Positions 1 to 9,036 of a DNA stretch of 42,091 bases are shown here, piece by piece. The translations under genes were made by a program, and so were the position numbers. Below the pieces are notes generated by a model. The model was not told the DNA's origin, did not search any database, and saw nothing but the letters and a program-made list of their open reading frames with translations. Each line of letters starts with the position of its first letter. Within the stretch, counting starts at the first letter, position 1. Location of the stretch: positions 1 through 42,091 of the forward strand of contig CAJXLO010000010.1 in assembly GCA_913056525.1 (NCBI GenBank), given 5' to 3'. This DNA is from an uncultured Psychroflexus sp. GTDB taxonomy: Bacteria > Bacteroidota > Bacteroidia > Flavobacteriales > Flavobacteriaceae.

Positions 1-198
1 CTTCCCGTTAGTATTAAAAATGCGTGGAAGTTGCACAAAAAAGGAATGTTTCCATTAAATATTGGTGTCAACTATTACATGCAAATTCATCAGCCTATTG
101 AAGCGGCTGATTACGATTTTGATGAGCTACATGATAAAGTTGAAAAGACTATTCATCAATCTTGTTATGATAGTTCATTTCCTGAATCTTTCTCCTAA
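1..198 (+). CDS. PlsC-like 1-acyl-glycerol-3-phosphate acyltransferase, C-terminal fragment
   Basis: An open frame runs from the first base to a TAA at 196-198 and encodes 65 residues. The segment LPVSIKNAWKLHKKGMFPLN followed by an IHQPIEA strand resembles the C-terminal part of bacterial 1-acyl-sn-glycerol-3-phosphate acyltransferases, which acylate lysophosphatidate at the inner membrane. The HX4D and EGTR catalytic motifs would lie upstream of the window and cannot be checked. Its last 24 bases overlap the 3' end of the convergent small membrane-protein gene. The family call rests on recall of the C-terminal pattern only. Confidence 0.7.
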   Translation, partial: LPVSIKNAWKLHKKGMFPLNIGVNYYMQIHQPIEAADYDFDELHDKVEKTIHQSCYDSSFPESFS

Positions 199-462
199 TC
201 TGATCAGTCTATCGCGCTGGATCATATAGATCACACCGGAAATAGGCGTTAAAATTAGTATAGAAATAATCCAGAAGGTCTTGTCATAGATCTTATTCCT
301 TGTCATATCGATGATGCCAAGAATGACCAGCGAAATATAGACCAGTAAGGTAGCTCCCCGCAGCCAAAGCGGGTCATTTACCTGTGCAAAAAAATTAGCT
401 ACACCTGCTATGATCGTGATAGAGAACATCGTCCCGCTAAGTAGCCAAAGTAAAGCTTTCAT
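175..462 (-). CDS. small membrane protein, PLDc_N-like
   Basis: This 95-residue protein has about three hydrophobic segments (roughly 5-25, 34-52 and 62-80) and ends in a basic tail (RDRLIRLGERFRK). The final segment, TPISGVIYMIQRDR, resembles the PLDc_N membrane module, in which a glycine-containing helix ends in a Y-x-x-x-R pattern, but no phospholipase catalytic HKD motif is present. It starts one base downstream of the enoyl-CoA hydratase stop and so looks like the last gene of the hemH-led run. Its function is not known. Its 3' end overlaps the plsC-like gene from the other strand. Confidence 0.65.
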   Translation of the reverse strand: MKALLWLLSGTMFSITIIAGVANFFAQVNDPLWLRGATLLVYISLVILGIIDMTRNKIYDKTFWIISILILTPISGVIYMIQRDRLIRLGERFRK

Positions 463-463
463 T

Positions 464-1240
464 TCATTTGAATTTTGGTTTCCTTTTATCTAAGAAAGCT
501 GAAGTTCCTTCCTGGAATTCTTCTGTACCAAAGGCATTCCCGAAATGTTCGATCTCTGTCTCATAGCCGTTCTTATCGCTTTGGAACTGGTCGTTCACTG
601 CTTGAATAGCAGATGATATAGCATCACCGGAATTATTGATGATCTTGCCGGCCAGGGTCTTGGTCTGTTCTATCAGGTCTTCCAGAGAGAACACATAATT
701 GACCAGACCATAGGTAAGTGCCTGATCGGCCTTTATCATCCCAGCGGTCATTATCATCTCCATGGCCTTGCCTTTGCCTACTAGTTGCGGTAAGCGTTGC
801 GTTCCTCCATATCCGGGAATTACGCCTAAGGATGTCTCTGGCAATCCCATTTTGGCATTATCTGAAGCCGTCCTAAAATGCGCTGCCATAGCTAGTTCTA
901 ATCCGCCGCCCAAAGCAAAACCATTTACCGCAGCAATAACTGGTTTGGGGAAATTTTCTATTTTATCAAATACATTTTTATGCCCTTCCGCTGATAATTG
1001 TCTTCCTTTTTCTACGCTAAAATCAGCAAATTCTGCTATGTCTGCACCGGCTACAAATGCTTTTTCACCACTTCCGGTTAAAATAACTACTCTCACATCA
1101 TTATCATTGGCCAGTTGGTCTAGAGCAGTGCTTATCTCCTGTAAGGTAGCTCTGTTTAAAGCGTTTAACTTTTTAGGTCTGTTGATAGTTAAAACGGCTT
1201 TTCTTTCTTCTATGTCAATGCTTATGTTCTCGAATTCCAT
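464..1240 (-). CDS. enoyl-CoA hydratase (crotonase family)
   Basis: This 258-residue crotonase-fold protein should hydrate trans-2-enoyl-CoA to 3-hydroxyacyl-CoA in beta-oxidation. The oxyanion-hole segment AFVAGADIAEF is at about 61-71. The sequence GGGLELAMA supplies E115 and GLPETSLG supplies E135, matching the two catalytic glutamates of classical hydratase, so a true hydratase is more likely than an isomerase. This differs from the PaaG crotonase elsewhere in the window, which lacks both. It lies 5 bases after the histidine-kinase gene, in the same operon-like run. The exact physiological substrate cannot be read from the sequence. Confidence 0.9.
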   Translation of the reverse strand: MEFENISIDIEERKAVLTINRPKKLNALNRATLQEISTALDQLANDNDVRVVILTGSGEKAFVAGADIAEFADFSVEKGRQLSAEGHKNVFDKIENFPKPVIAAVNGFALGGGLELAMAAHFRTASDNAKMGLPETSLGVIPGYGGTQRLPQLVGKGKAMEMIMTAGMIKADQALTYGLVNYVFSLEDLIEQTKTLAGKIINNSGDAISSAIQAVNDQFQSDKNGYETEIEHFGNAFGTEEFQEGTSAFLDKRKPKFK

Positions 1241-1245
1241 AATAC

Positions 1246-2697
1246 TTAGTTTTTAGGTAAGGTAATAATAAATTTTGTTCCTTTATTTAATTCTGATTCA
1301 AAGCTAATATTTCCGCCGTAGTTTTCCACGATATTTTTGACCATTCCCAATCCGAGTCCCATTCCTCTAGATTTTGTAGAGAACTTAGGTTCAAATATGC
1401 GCTTTTGATCTTCCTTAGCGATGCCTTTGCCATTGTCTTCTACTGATAAAAAAATATGATTTTCAGTTGATCTTATTGCAACGTATATCTCAGGAGCTGT
1501 TAAATTGTGGCACGCCTGCTGGGCATTTTTAACTAAATTTGTTACTACTCTGATCAACTGTGTACGATCAAATTTTATTTTTAGGTCTTCTTGGTCCGTT
1601 GTAAAATATAAATTATCATCATTAAAAATATCAATGGCTAATTTTACAGTTGATGCTAAGTGCAGCTCTTCGTTCTTTTGCACCGGCATTTTAGCAAAAT
1701 CAGAAAATGCACCGGCTATGGAACTTAACGTATCTATTTGATTGATCAAAGAGCGGGCATAATCACGCAGCTTATCCTTTGCATTGGGATCATTCGGGTC
1801 AAAGTTCCTTTCCAGACTTTGAACGCTCAATCGCATCGGTGTTAGCGGATTTTTAATTTCGTGGGCGACCTGTCTTGCCATTTCGCGCCAGGCCTCTTCG
1901 CGTTCGGACCTGGCTAATTTGGCCGCACTTTCTTCCAGTTGGTCGATCATCTTATTATAGGCATGGATGATCGGTTTTATCTCAACACTGGCATTGTTCT
2001 CATCTATTCTTTCATTCCTTTTCTCCAGCCTGGTTTCATCTATCCGTCTACTGATCGATGCAAGTGGTCCGGTTATACTCCTGGTAAGAAAATAAGCGAG
2101 CACAGAAGCGATAAGGAGCATCAGCAAATAGGCTTCCGCCAGTAATTGAAGGAATTCATTGAGCTTCCTTTCTATGAATCCCGTATCTTTCACAAGTGGT
2201 AGGTTCAGTACAGCAATAGGCTTAAAATATTGATCAGCAATATATGTATAAGATGACCTGTAGCTCTCGCCATCCTTTTTAAAGCTTTTTACTAGTCGCT
2301 TATCCTTAACGTTCTTGAGCTTATTGAGTAAAGAAGGTTGGAGGCTCGTATCAGAAGAATCCTTGTAAAAGCTGATCAGTGATGATCGAAGCAGTTCACC
2401 TTCTAAACTATAAAGCGATAGGTCTACGTCATGGATATTCCTTATCTTATAGATCTCGTCTTTGAATATAAGTGGTATGTTCTCAGTTTTGACCTCATAA
2501 GTGGTCTTTTTCAATATATAAGATATATGGTCACGTATCGCATTTTCCTTTCGGATCAATTTTTCAGACCTCAATTGTTGCGCCTCTTGCTTATATTGAT
2601 AAATGGTTACACCAGCAATAAGAATGGATGCACCCAGTATCAAAGCGATCATCGTGAAGAATATGCGACGGCGTAAAGACCGCTGGAACCAGTTCAT
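1246..2697 (-). CDS. membrane sensor histidine kinase, NtrY-like (HAMP)
   Basis: The protein has 483 residues. A first membrane helix (about 13-32) is followed by an extracytoplasmic region of about 150 residues, a second helix (about 186-206), HAMP (about 207-260), a phosphoacceptor box with H279 in QVAHEIKNPLTP, and a HATPase domain with NLVKNAQQA, VEDNGKGIA and GMGLGLGMVKN. The HEIKNPLTP box and overall layout resemble NtrY-type kinases. It autophosphorylates on histidine and would pass phosphate to a response regulator, but no response regulator gene lies nearby. It sits 3 bases after hemJ and 5 bases before the enoyl-CoA hydratase, which suggests co-transcription. The signal sensed is unknown. 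Confidence 0.92.
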   Translation of the reverse strand: MNWFQRSLRRRIFFTMIALILGASILIAGVTIYQYKQEAQQLRSEKLIRKENAIRDHISYILKKTTYEVKTENIPLIFKDEIYKIRNIHDVDLSLYSLEGELLRSSLISFYKDSSDTSLQPSLLNKLKNVKDKRLVKSFKKDGESYRSSYTYIADQYFKPIAVLNLPLVKDTGFIERKLNEFLQLLAEAYLLMLLIASVLAYFLTRSITGPLASISRRIDETRLEKRNERIDENNASVEIKPIIHAYNKMIDQLEESAAKLARSEREEAWREMARQVAHEIKNPLTPMRLSVQSLERNFDPNDPNAKDKLRDYARSLINQIDTLSSIAGAFSDFAKMPVQKNEELHLASTVKLAIDIFNDDNLYFTTDQEDLKIKFDRTQLIRVVTNLVKNAQQACHNLTAPEIYVAIRSTENHIFLSVEDNGKGIAKEDQKRIFEPKFSTKSRGMGLGLGMVKNIVENYGGNISFESELNKGTKFIITLPKN

Positions 2698-2700
2698 CTA

Positions 2701-3234
2701 CTATTGTTTTCTGACTTTTTTATATAAACGGATACCTAACATCAATAATAAAGCTAAACCTATCAGACCTATTAAACCGAATATCCAGTCGATGGCACTC
2801 CTTAGGATAATGATGAAGATCACTGAGAACAAGATGATCGTTGCGCCTTCATTCCAGATACGCATCATGTTGGATGACCATTTCAGTTGATTCTTTTGCG
2901 ACCTGAGATACAACTGATGATTTTTTAGATGATAAAGTATCAAAAGCACTACGAATGCTAACTTAGCATGCATCCAGCCAACCTCGAGCCAAGATGGGTT
3001 CAATATCAGCAACCATATCGCGAATCCGGTGGCCAGGATAGCTGACGGCCAGGTGATGATATTCCATAATCTGTTGATCATCAGTTGCAATTGCGGGATC
3101 AGAACTTTTGATTCAGCCTCATCCTTATGATTAGCCTCTATCAGATAAATGAACAATCTGGGAATGTAGAACAACCCGGCGAACCACGTTATCACAAAGA
3201 TCAAATGCAATGATTTCACATAAAGATAGGTCAT
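2701..3234 (-). CDS. hemJ: HemJ-type protoporphyrinogen IX oxidase / CopD-like membrane protein
   Basis: This 177-residue integral membrane protein has four predicted helices. Its N-terminus, with KSLHLIFVITWFAGLFYIPR, matches the HemJ family, which oxidises protoporphyrinogen IX (or its coproporphyrinogen counterpart) and contains a conserved helix-1 histidine, here in SLHLIF. HemJ is the usual enzyme for this step in bacteria lacking HemG or HemY. A ferrochelatase gene in the same run, separated only by a MATE transporter, supports a heme role. Similarity to CopD-like proteins means automated annotation may call it a copper-resistance protein; the neighbourhood makes HemJ the better call. 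Confidence 0.85.
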   Translation of the reverse strand: MTYLYVKSLHLIFVITWFAGLFYIPRLFIYLIEANHKDEAESKVLIPQLQLMINRLWNIITWPSAILATGFAIWLLILNPSWLEVGWMHAKLAFVVLLILYHLKNHQLYLRSQKNQLKWSSNMMRIWNEGATIILFSVIFIIILRSAIDWIFGLIGLIGLALLLMLGIRLYKKVRKQ

Positions 3235-3243
3235 GAAAGCTGA

Positions 3244-4614
3244 TTATTGATTACTCATATTAACTTGTTTAGGCGTAACTAAAGTAGTTTTTATTTCCCG
3301 ATTGAGAAAATAACCCGTCACAATGGTAGATAAAAGGTCGGCTAGCGGAAATGCAATCCACACGCCAATGATCCCAAAGTACATCGGTAGAATGAGCACT
3401 AAAGGAATGAAGAAGAATCCCTGACGGGATAATGTTAACAATAATGCAGGGACAGCTTTCCCTATGGCCTGAAAATAAGCTGAACCTATGGTCTGAAGCC
3501 CTATGATAGGCAAAGCAGCAAATACCCAACGCATCGCTGATGGTGTCTTATTCATAACTACTGGATCATCTGTAAAGACACTTACGATAGGTTGTGGGAA
3601 TATCATGATCAGCGAAAAGACGAACACAGCCACGATGCCCGCATAGATGACTGCTTTATTGATACTGGTCCTGACGCGTTGATATTTTTCTGCTCCATAA
3701 TTAAAACCCGCAATAGGCAAGAAACCTTGTGTCATTCCCAATACCGGGAACAAAGCGAACATGAGCATCCTGGCAATGATCGCATAAGAAGTGACCGAAG
3801 TTTCTCCGCCTAGTTCAAATAAAGTATTATTGACCAGTAAATAGGTCACGCTTACCACCGCTTGACGGGCAAGTGTAACAAAACCAAGGGCGGATATTTC
3901 CTTTAATAATGAAAAGTCCAGGCCTAAGTGGGAAAAAGATATCTTGAGTTCTGCATTCCTGGACTTAAAGAACCAGATAATGAAAGATAAGCACAAGATA
4001 TAAGAACCAGTGGACGCCCAGGCGGCACCCGCCATTCCCATATCAAAAACCTTGATCAGGATAAAATCAAGTAGCAGATTACCTACCGATGGGATGATCA
4101 TCGCGATCATGGCAAATTTGGGTTTGCCTTCCGCTCGAATCACAGAATTTCCCATCATACAAAGTGCTAATAGCGGAACTCCATAAAGTATGATCGTATA
4201 ATAGACCTTTGCGGGCTCAAAGATCTCCCCTCTACCACCAAAGGCTGGTATCAATGAACTGACAAATGCCAAACCCAGGATAACTAATATAATGGTTAAA
4301 AGAATGGTGATCGTTATCTGATTACCGAAGGTCTTAAAGGCCTTATGATCATTATCAGCGCCTAAAGCTCTGGATATAATGGAAGAACCACCAATACCAA
4401 TGGCCATTCCTAAAGCTGCAATAAAAAAAGAAACCGGTGTTACTACATTGATCGCCGCGATAGCAATAGGTCCGATCCAATTTCCTACGAATATGGTGTC
4501 TACCAGCAAGTTGATAGACATGACAAGGATACCAATGGATGCAGGAACGGCCTGCTTGATCAATAATCGACCAATGGGCTTTGTACCTAGTTCCTGCGTA
4601 GTGGGTTTGCCCAT
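3244..4614 (-). CDS. MATE family efflux transporter
   Basis: This 456-residue protein has twelve hydrophobic segments in two halves, typical of MATE cation-coupled multidrug exporters. Typical features include the N-terminal GRLLIKQAVPASIGILVMSIN stretch around the first helix and a second-half helix containing MTQGFLPIAGFNYGA. The start codon immediately follows the hemH stop codon, and hemJ begins 9 bases after its own stop, so it lies inside a heme-biosynthesis gene pair. Substrate cannot be read from the sequence. Export of a porphyrin intermediate or of an unrelated toxic compound are both possible. Confidence 0.9.
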   Translation of the reverse strand: MGKPTTQELGTKPIGRLLIKQAVPASIGILVMSINLLVDTIFVGNWIGPIAIAAINVVTPVSFFIAALGMAIGIGGSSIISRALGADNDHKAFKTFGNQITITILLTIILVILGLAFVSSLIPAFGGRGEIFEPAKVYYTIILYGVPLLALCMMGNSVIRAEGKPKFAMIAMIIPSVGNLLLDFILIKVFDMGMAGAAWASTGSYILCLSFIIWFFKSRNAELKISFSHLGLDFSLLKEISALGFVTLARQAVVSVTYLLVNNTLFELGGETSVTSYAIIARMLMFALFPVLGMTQGFLPIAGFNYGAEKYQRVRTSINKAVIYAGIVAVFVFSLIMIFPQPIVSVFTDDPVVMNKTPSAMRWVFAALPIIGLQTIGSAYFQAIGKAVPALLLTLSRQGFFFIPLVLILPMYFGIIGVWIAFPLADLLSTIVTGYFLNREIKTTLVTPKQVNMSNQ

Positions 4615-5661
4615 TTAAGCGTTCTTTTCTGCCGGTTGACCTTTTAATGCCCATTCATCTATCCATCTGCTAAGCGTTTTTACCCAATCCTGGCGATCAT
4701 TGATACAAGGGATGAAAGTAAACTCCTCGCCGCCGTTCTCTTCAAATATTTCCTTAGCTTCCATACCTATCTCCTCAAGTGTTTCCAGACAATCGGACAC
4801 AAAAGCTGGCGTCACGATGGCAATGTTCTTGATACCATCTTTCGCTAATTTTTCAACCGTTCTGTCCGTTGGTGGCTTTAGCCACGGGTCAAACCCTAAT
4901 CTGGACTGAAACGAAGTTCCATAAGTCCCTTCTTTAAGCTTTAAAAATTTAGCCACGTTTTCGGTCGTCTTATAACATTGATGCCTGTAGCAGTATTGAT
5001 GTGCCCTGGAAGGTGTTTGACAACAAGAACCATCTATTTTACAATGTCCGTTCGTAATATCGCTCTTACGGATGTGTCGTTCCGGAACACCATGGTAGCT
5101 GAATAACAAATGTTCATAGTTCGAGCTTTGTAGTTTTTCAGCGATACTAGTACCTAACACACGGATATAATCATCATGATCATAGAATGGCGGGACTACG
5201 GTGAACTTAATGTCAGGGAAATGCTGATTCCGAAGTTCATCTGCTAAGACCACGATGGTTTCCGTGGTTGCCATAGCATATTGCGGATACATTGGCATCA
5301 GTAATACTTCATCAACGCCTTGGTCGTACAATTCCTTCAATCCATCGTAGATAGATGGTTTTCCATAGCGCATAGCTAAAGCAATGGGGATTGATGTCAT
5401 ATCGTTAACCTTATCCCGCAGTCGTTCTGATAGGACGATGAGCGGCGAACCTTCCTCCCACCAGATCTTTTGATAGGCTTTAGCGGATTGTTTTGGTCGG
5501 GTATTGAGAATGATCCCTTTCACTAAAAGCGTACGTGCCCACTGAGGCACATCAATGACGCGTTCATCCATGAGGAATTCACCTAAGTACTTTTTTACAT
5601 CCTTCGGGTCGGTCGATTCTGGTGAACCCAGATTGACCATCAAAACACCTTTCATAAGCAA
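4615..5661 (-). CDS. hemH: ferrochelatase
   Basis: This 348-residue enzyme inserts Fe(II) into protoporphyrin IX, the last step of protoheme synthesis. The conserved N-terminus GVLMVNLGSPES is present. The segment SYHGVPERHIRKSD contains the metal-binding histidine, and the ETLEEIGMEAKEIF segment contains the conserved acidic helix. A cysteine-rich loop follows the active histidine (GHCKIDGSCCQTP ... YCYRHQCYK), as in many bacterial ferrochelatases. Two in-frame methionines at positions 1 and 3 make the start uncertain by two codons. It is the first gene of the minus-strand run leading to the MATE gene, hemJ and the kinase. Confidence 0.95.
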   Translation of the reverse strand: MLMKGVLMVNLGSPESTDPKDVKKYLGEFLMDERVIDVPQWARTLLVKGIILNTRPKQSAKAYQKIWWEEGSPLIVLSERLRDKVNDMTSIPIALAMRYGKPSIYDGLKELYDQGVDEVLLMPMYPQYAMATTETIVVLADELRNQHFPDIKFTVVPPFYDHDDYIRVLGTSIAEKLQSSNYEHLLFSYHGVPERHIRKSDITNGHCKIDGSCCQTPSRAHQYCYRHQCYKTTENVAKFLKLKEGTYGTSFQSRLGFDPWLKPPTDRTVEKLAKDGIKNIAIVTPAFVSDCLETLEEIGMEAKEIFEENGGEEFTFIPCINDRQDWVKTLSRWIDEWALKGQPAEKNA

Positions 5662-5768
5662 AATTTAATTTTACAAAGTAACAACAGAAGATGCGCAATT
5701 GTTAAAATTAAAATTTAAAATTATACTAAGGTTTAGCATGAATGATCAAACAAAGCTCTCTAAAAGCC

Positions 5769-8279
5769 TTAGATCAGCCCGAACTGCTCAAAATGATGGT
5801 TGATATGTTTTCTGTTGAGCAGCTTCCACTCAAAGTGGCTAAGTTCACCAAAAACCGCATTCTTTGTGGTCGCGTTAGGGTTTTCCCTGAAAAATACTAC
5901 AAATCTGTCATAGGCATCGAGTAATGCTTTTTTCGCTTTTTCCAGATCTTCGTGTTCTAAAGGCTCAGGCTTATCCTCTTTCAATAAAGGATGCTTGTAT
6001 TCTCGCGGCATTTTCTCATAATTATAAAGGGTTTCCTGTACTTTTTCCAGATGATCTTCAGGTGTGGCTATTTCAAAGTCCTGTATCTCGCCAGTAGCTA
6101 TCTTAAAGCTGAATTCTAGGTGTTCTACCATGTGCTGAGGCGTCATTTTTCCCCATTTAGGTTGTTGCTCTGATGTGAGTTCCCTTAACTTAAATTCAAG
6201 AAAATCCCGGTCAATATCATGGAAAACATTTTGTTTCTTTTGGACCATGGTCAGGATCGTAGCGATGGCAACTAACTTATCTTCCTCCTCCACTGCTTCT
6301 GTGTCAAACACCTCAACGTACCATTTTACGATCCCGCTGGGTAATTCCTTTCCTTTTTGCTCGCGGTCGATCTTTTCTTTACAGGTCAGTCTAACATGGA
6401 TCGTATCATTATGATAAAGTGGTCGCAGGAATCTGATCTCTTCGAGTCCGTAATTGGCCGCGACCGGACCTTTATTAGGATAAACAAATAAACCGGCAGC
6501 TGCAGATATGATGAAATAACCGTGTGCTGTCCTTTTTTCAAAAATACTTCCTTCTAAAGAAGTGATATCGGTATGCGCATAAAAGTGATCCCAGGTAAGA
6601 TTACCAAAGTTGATGATATCAGTATCCGTTAAAGTTCTATTATGCGTTTTAAGCGACATGCCTGGCTGAATATCCTCCCAATGATAGGCAAAAGGATGTT
6701 TTGCTGATTCCTTATAATCGGCTTTAGGTTGATAAATTCCGGTGATCTCTGTTAATGTTGTTGGGCTTCCCTGAATGGCACAGCGCTGCATAAAATGGCG
6801 AATTCCCCGCTTTCCTCCCATTTCTTCACTGCCGCCGGCACGTCCGGGACCGCCATGAATTAAATAAGGTAGCGGCGAACCGTGACCGGTACTTTGCTTA
6901 GCGGATTCCCGATTAATTGCCATAATTCTACCATGATGTGAAGCCGCTTTAACGGTATATTCTTTTGCCAGCTGATCATTATTGGTGAAAATTGAACTTA
7001 CTAGCGATCCTTTCCCTTTTTTAGATAAAGCAATGGCTTCATCTAGATCTTGATAAGGCATTATTGTTCCAACCGGTCCAAAAGCTTCAATCGTATGTGA
7101 AGCATCATTTTCTAAAGGATGGTCATCTCTCAATACTAATGGCTTTATAAAAGCTCCTTTTGAAAAATCAGCACCAAGGGTATCGGTAGGATTGAAATCG
7201 CCATACACCAGATCTGCTTTTTCATTAAGCCTGGACACATTGCGTTTAACTTCCTCTAATTGCTCTCGATCGATCAGGGTTCCCATCCGAACTTCTTTCT
7301 TGCGCGGATCACCTATGCTGACCTTATCTAAAGATCTGCCTAAAGCGATCTGCACGTCTTCAATAAGGTCTTCCGGGACGATCATTCTTCTGATCGCCGT
7401 ACATTTTTGTCCGCATTTTACCGTGAGCTCATTTCTGACTTCTTTGATGAACAGATCAAATTCTGGTGTTCCCGGTTTTGCGTCTTCCCCTAAAATGCAA
7501 GCATTTAAAGAATCTGCTTCCATAGTGAATGAAACTGCCTCATCGATTATTTTAGGATGTTTTTTGAGTTTTCTACCCGTTGATGCTGATCCAGTAAAAG
7601 TTACCGTATCCTGACTTTCCACATTATCTAATATGGTTGGAACCGTTCCGCTGATCAATTGTAAAGCACCTTCAGGCAATATATTTGACTCGATGATGGA
7701 CCTGACAACAGCTTCAGTTAAATAAGCCGATTGTGGCGCAGGCAATACCACGGCTGGAACACCGGACATCCAGTTGACGGCACATTTTTCTAACATGCCC
7801 CAAACAGGAAAATTAAATGCATTGATATGAACGGCCACACCTTCTTTAGGTACTAAAATATGATGTGCCATAAATTTACCGCCTCGGGACAAATCCACCG
7901 GATCACCTTCTACATCAAATGGCTGATTTGGGAAAACTTTTCTTAGTGAAGCATTAGCAAATAAATTTCCAAAACCACCATCTATATCAAACCAGGAATC
8001 TCTTTTAGTAGCTCCGGTTCTGTAACTTAGCTCATAAAATGCTTTTTTGCGCCTGTTTAAATAGTAAGCCAATTTCTTAAGCATCATTCCGCGTTCCTGA
8101 AACGTCATTTTTCGTAATGCATCTCCTTTTTCTCTTCCATAAGCTAAAGTATCAGCAACCGGTAATCCGTTAACGCTAATGTTAGTAAAATGTTCGCCGG
8201 AAACGGAATCATATATCGGTTGATCCGTTCCTTTTCCCTGTGTCCAGCTTCCCTGAATATAGCTTTGTGTGGTTTGCAT
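5769..8279 (-). CDS. paaZ: PaaZ bifunctional protein (aldehyde dehydrogenase + oxepin-CoA hydrolase) with extra C-terminal DUF1569-like domain
   Basis: The protein has 836 residues, about 150 longer than classical PaaZ. Residues 1-515 form an aldehyde dehydrogenase with E254 (FTMEADS) and nucleophile C293 (CGQKCTAIRR). Residues about 514-682 form a MaoC-type hydratase with D564 and H569 in DHFYAH. Classical PaaZ hydrolyses oxepin-CoA and oxidises the resulting semialdehyde in phenylacetate breakdown. Residues 683-836 add a helical domain with WGKMTPQHMVEHL and HFEWKLLNRKHINHHFEQFG, which resembles DUF1569 of the DinB superfamily. Its start lies 2 bases beyond the mazF-like stop, so the toxin-antitoxin pair sits directly upstream in the same direction. 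Confidence 0.93.
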   Translation of the reverse strand: MQTTQSYIQGSWTQGKGTDQPIYDSVSGEHFTNISVNGLPVADTLAYGREKGDALRKMTFQERGMMLKKLAYYLNRRKKAFYELSYRTGATKRDSWFDIDGGFGNLFANASLRKVFPNQPFDVEGDPVDLSRGGKFMAHHILVPKEGVAVHINAFNFPVWGMLEKCAVNWMSGVPAVVLPAPQSAYLTEAVVRSIIESNILPEGALQLISGTVPTILDNVESQDTVTFTGSASTGRKLKKHPKIIDEAVSFTMEADSLNACILGEDAKPGTPEFDLFIKEVRNELTVKCGQKCTAIRRMIVPEDLIEDVQIALGRSLDKVSIGDPRKKEVRMGTLIDREQLEEVKRNVSRLNEKADLVYGDFNPTDTLGADFSKGAFIKPLVLRDDHPLENDASHTIEAFGPVGTIMPYQDLDEAIALSKKGKGSLVSSIFTNNDQLAKEYTVKAASHHGRIMAINRESAKQSTGHGSPLPYLIHGGPGRAGGSEEMGGKRGIRHFMQRCAIQGSPTTLTEITGIYQPKADYKESAKHPFAYHWEDIQPGMSLKTHNRTLTDTDIINFGNLTWDHFYAHTDITSLEGSIFEKRTAHGYFIISAAAGLFVYPNKGPVAANYGLEEIRFLRPLYHNDTIHVRLTCKEKIDREQKGKELPSGIVKWYVEVFDTEAVEEEDKLVAIATILTMVQKKQNVFHDIDRDFLEFKLRELTSEQQPKWGKMTPQHMVEHLEFSFKIATGEIQDFEIATPEDHLEKVQETLYNYEKMPREYKHPLLKEDKPEPLEHEDLEKAKKALLDAYDRFVVFFRENPNATTKNAVFGELSHFEWKLLNRKHINHHFEQFGLI

Positions 8280-8281
8280 AT

Positions 8282-8638
8282 TTAATATTTTAAAAGGTCG
8301 TTAAGTGTGTTTTTGATGTGGTTTAATTCATAATTAGTGATTATTCCAATTTTCTTTTTGAATCGGAGTTTTGAAATAGACCGAACATGAAATACAATTA
8401 CCTCTGATAATTTGGATAGTCCATTATCTTGGTTTGGATTAAGTATTAGATTTCCCTCAAAATAATGAACTGATGTTGTAAGCGGACAGACAATGATTAT
8501 ATCTAAATTTTTGTTAAGCGTATCTCCGCTTATGACAACTGCTGGTCTATTACCTGATTGTTCACTACCTTTTATAGGGTCAAAATAGACCTGCCATATT
8601 TCAGCTTGACGTATATTTATTTTAGATGATTTATTCAT
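8282..8638 (-). CDS. type II toxin, MazF/PemK family
   Basis: This 118-residue protein opens its fold with AEIWQVYFDPIKGSEQSGNRPAVV, the beta-hairpin and GxExxxxRPAVV pattern of MazF/PemK endoribonucleases. It continues with IIVCPLTTSVHYF and a final helix. Family members cleave mRNA and are neutralised by a small partner. Its start overlaps the antitoxin stop by 8 bases, the usual translational coupling of such pairs. It is placed between paaJ and paaZ and ends 2 bases before the paaZ start, so any toxin-operon transcript probably continues into paaZ. Confidence 0.88.
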   Translation of the reverse strand: MNKSSKINIRQAEIWQVYFDPIKGSEQSGNRPAVVISGDTLNKNLDIIIVCPLTTSVHYFEGNLILNPNQDNGLSKLSEVIVFHVRSISKLRFKKKIGIITNYELNHIKNTLNDLLKY

Positions 8639-8879
8639 CTTTTTCCAGATCTTTGATCATCCTATGATAATCTGCCATTCCTTCTTCTGCTATTGCCATT
8701 ATATCATTGTGTTTAGAAGCTCTTATAAATGATTCAGCATATTTAGCCCGTTGAATCTCATCTAAAAACGATTTTAATGCTTTTTCGATGATTTTGTTTT
8801 TAGGTGTTTTTAATTCTTTGGAAGTTTCGTCTAAGTTTTTTAACAGATCGTCTGGTAATGAAGATGTAAAAGTCGTCAT
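8631..8879 (-). CDS. antitoxin, ribbon-helix-helix type
   Basis: I start the gene at 8879, giving 82 residues (MTTFTSSLPDDLLKNLDETS...). This start matches the second antitoxin copy base for base around the initiation codon. It also leaves the 19-base inverted repeat at 8895-8913 upstream instead of inside the frame. The N-terminal strand TFTSSLPDDLL followed by helices KELKTPKNKIIEKALKSFL is a ribbon-helix-helix DNA-binding layout. The C-terminal part, with IMAIAEEGMADYHR, would hold the toxin. It overlaps the toxin gene by 8 bases and probably represses its own operon. Confidence 0.85.
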   Translation of the reverse strand: MTTFTSSLPDDLLKNLDETSKELKTPKNKIIEKALKSFLDEIQRAKYAESFIRASKHNDIMAIAEEGMADYHRMIKDLEKDE

Positions 8880-8894
8880 AATATTTAATTTTTG

Positions 8895-8913
8895 TAAATA
8901 TAAAACATATTTA
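8895..8913 (-). promoter_or_regulatory. inverted repeat, probable antitoxin operator (copy 1)
   Basis: The plus strand reads TAAATATAAAACATATTTA: 7-base arms TAAATAT and ATATTTA around a 5-base centre. It ends 16 bases upstream of the antitoxin start. An identical 19-base sequence lies at the same distance upstream of the second antitoxin gene. Autoregulatory binding by ribbon-helix-helix antitoxins to such palindromes is well known for the family; binding here is inferred. Confidence 0.6.
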
Positions 8914-9036
8914 TAAATTAACAATTTTAATTTGATTGATATTAAGATACGCTGAAAAGTAAATGAGCGAGTCTATATTTATATCAACTTGATTTAGCCG
9001 AATCCAAAAAAAAAGCATCCCAAATTTCACATTGCT

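Noticed and set aside
5742-5924. A short plus-strand open frame between hemH and paaZ
   Set aside because: It lies mostly antisense to the paaZ 3' end and shows no signal peptide, domain or ribosome-binding context.
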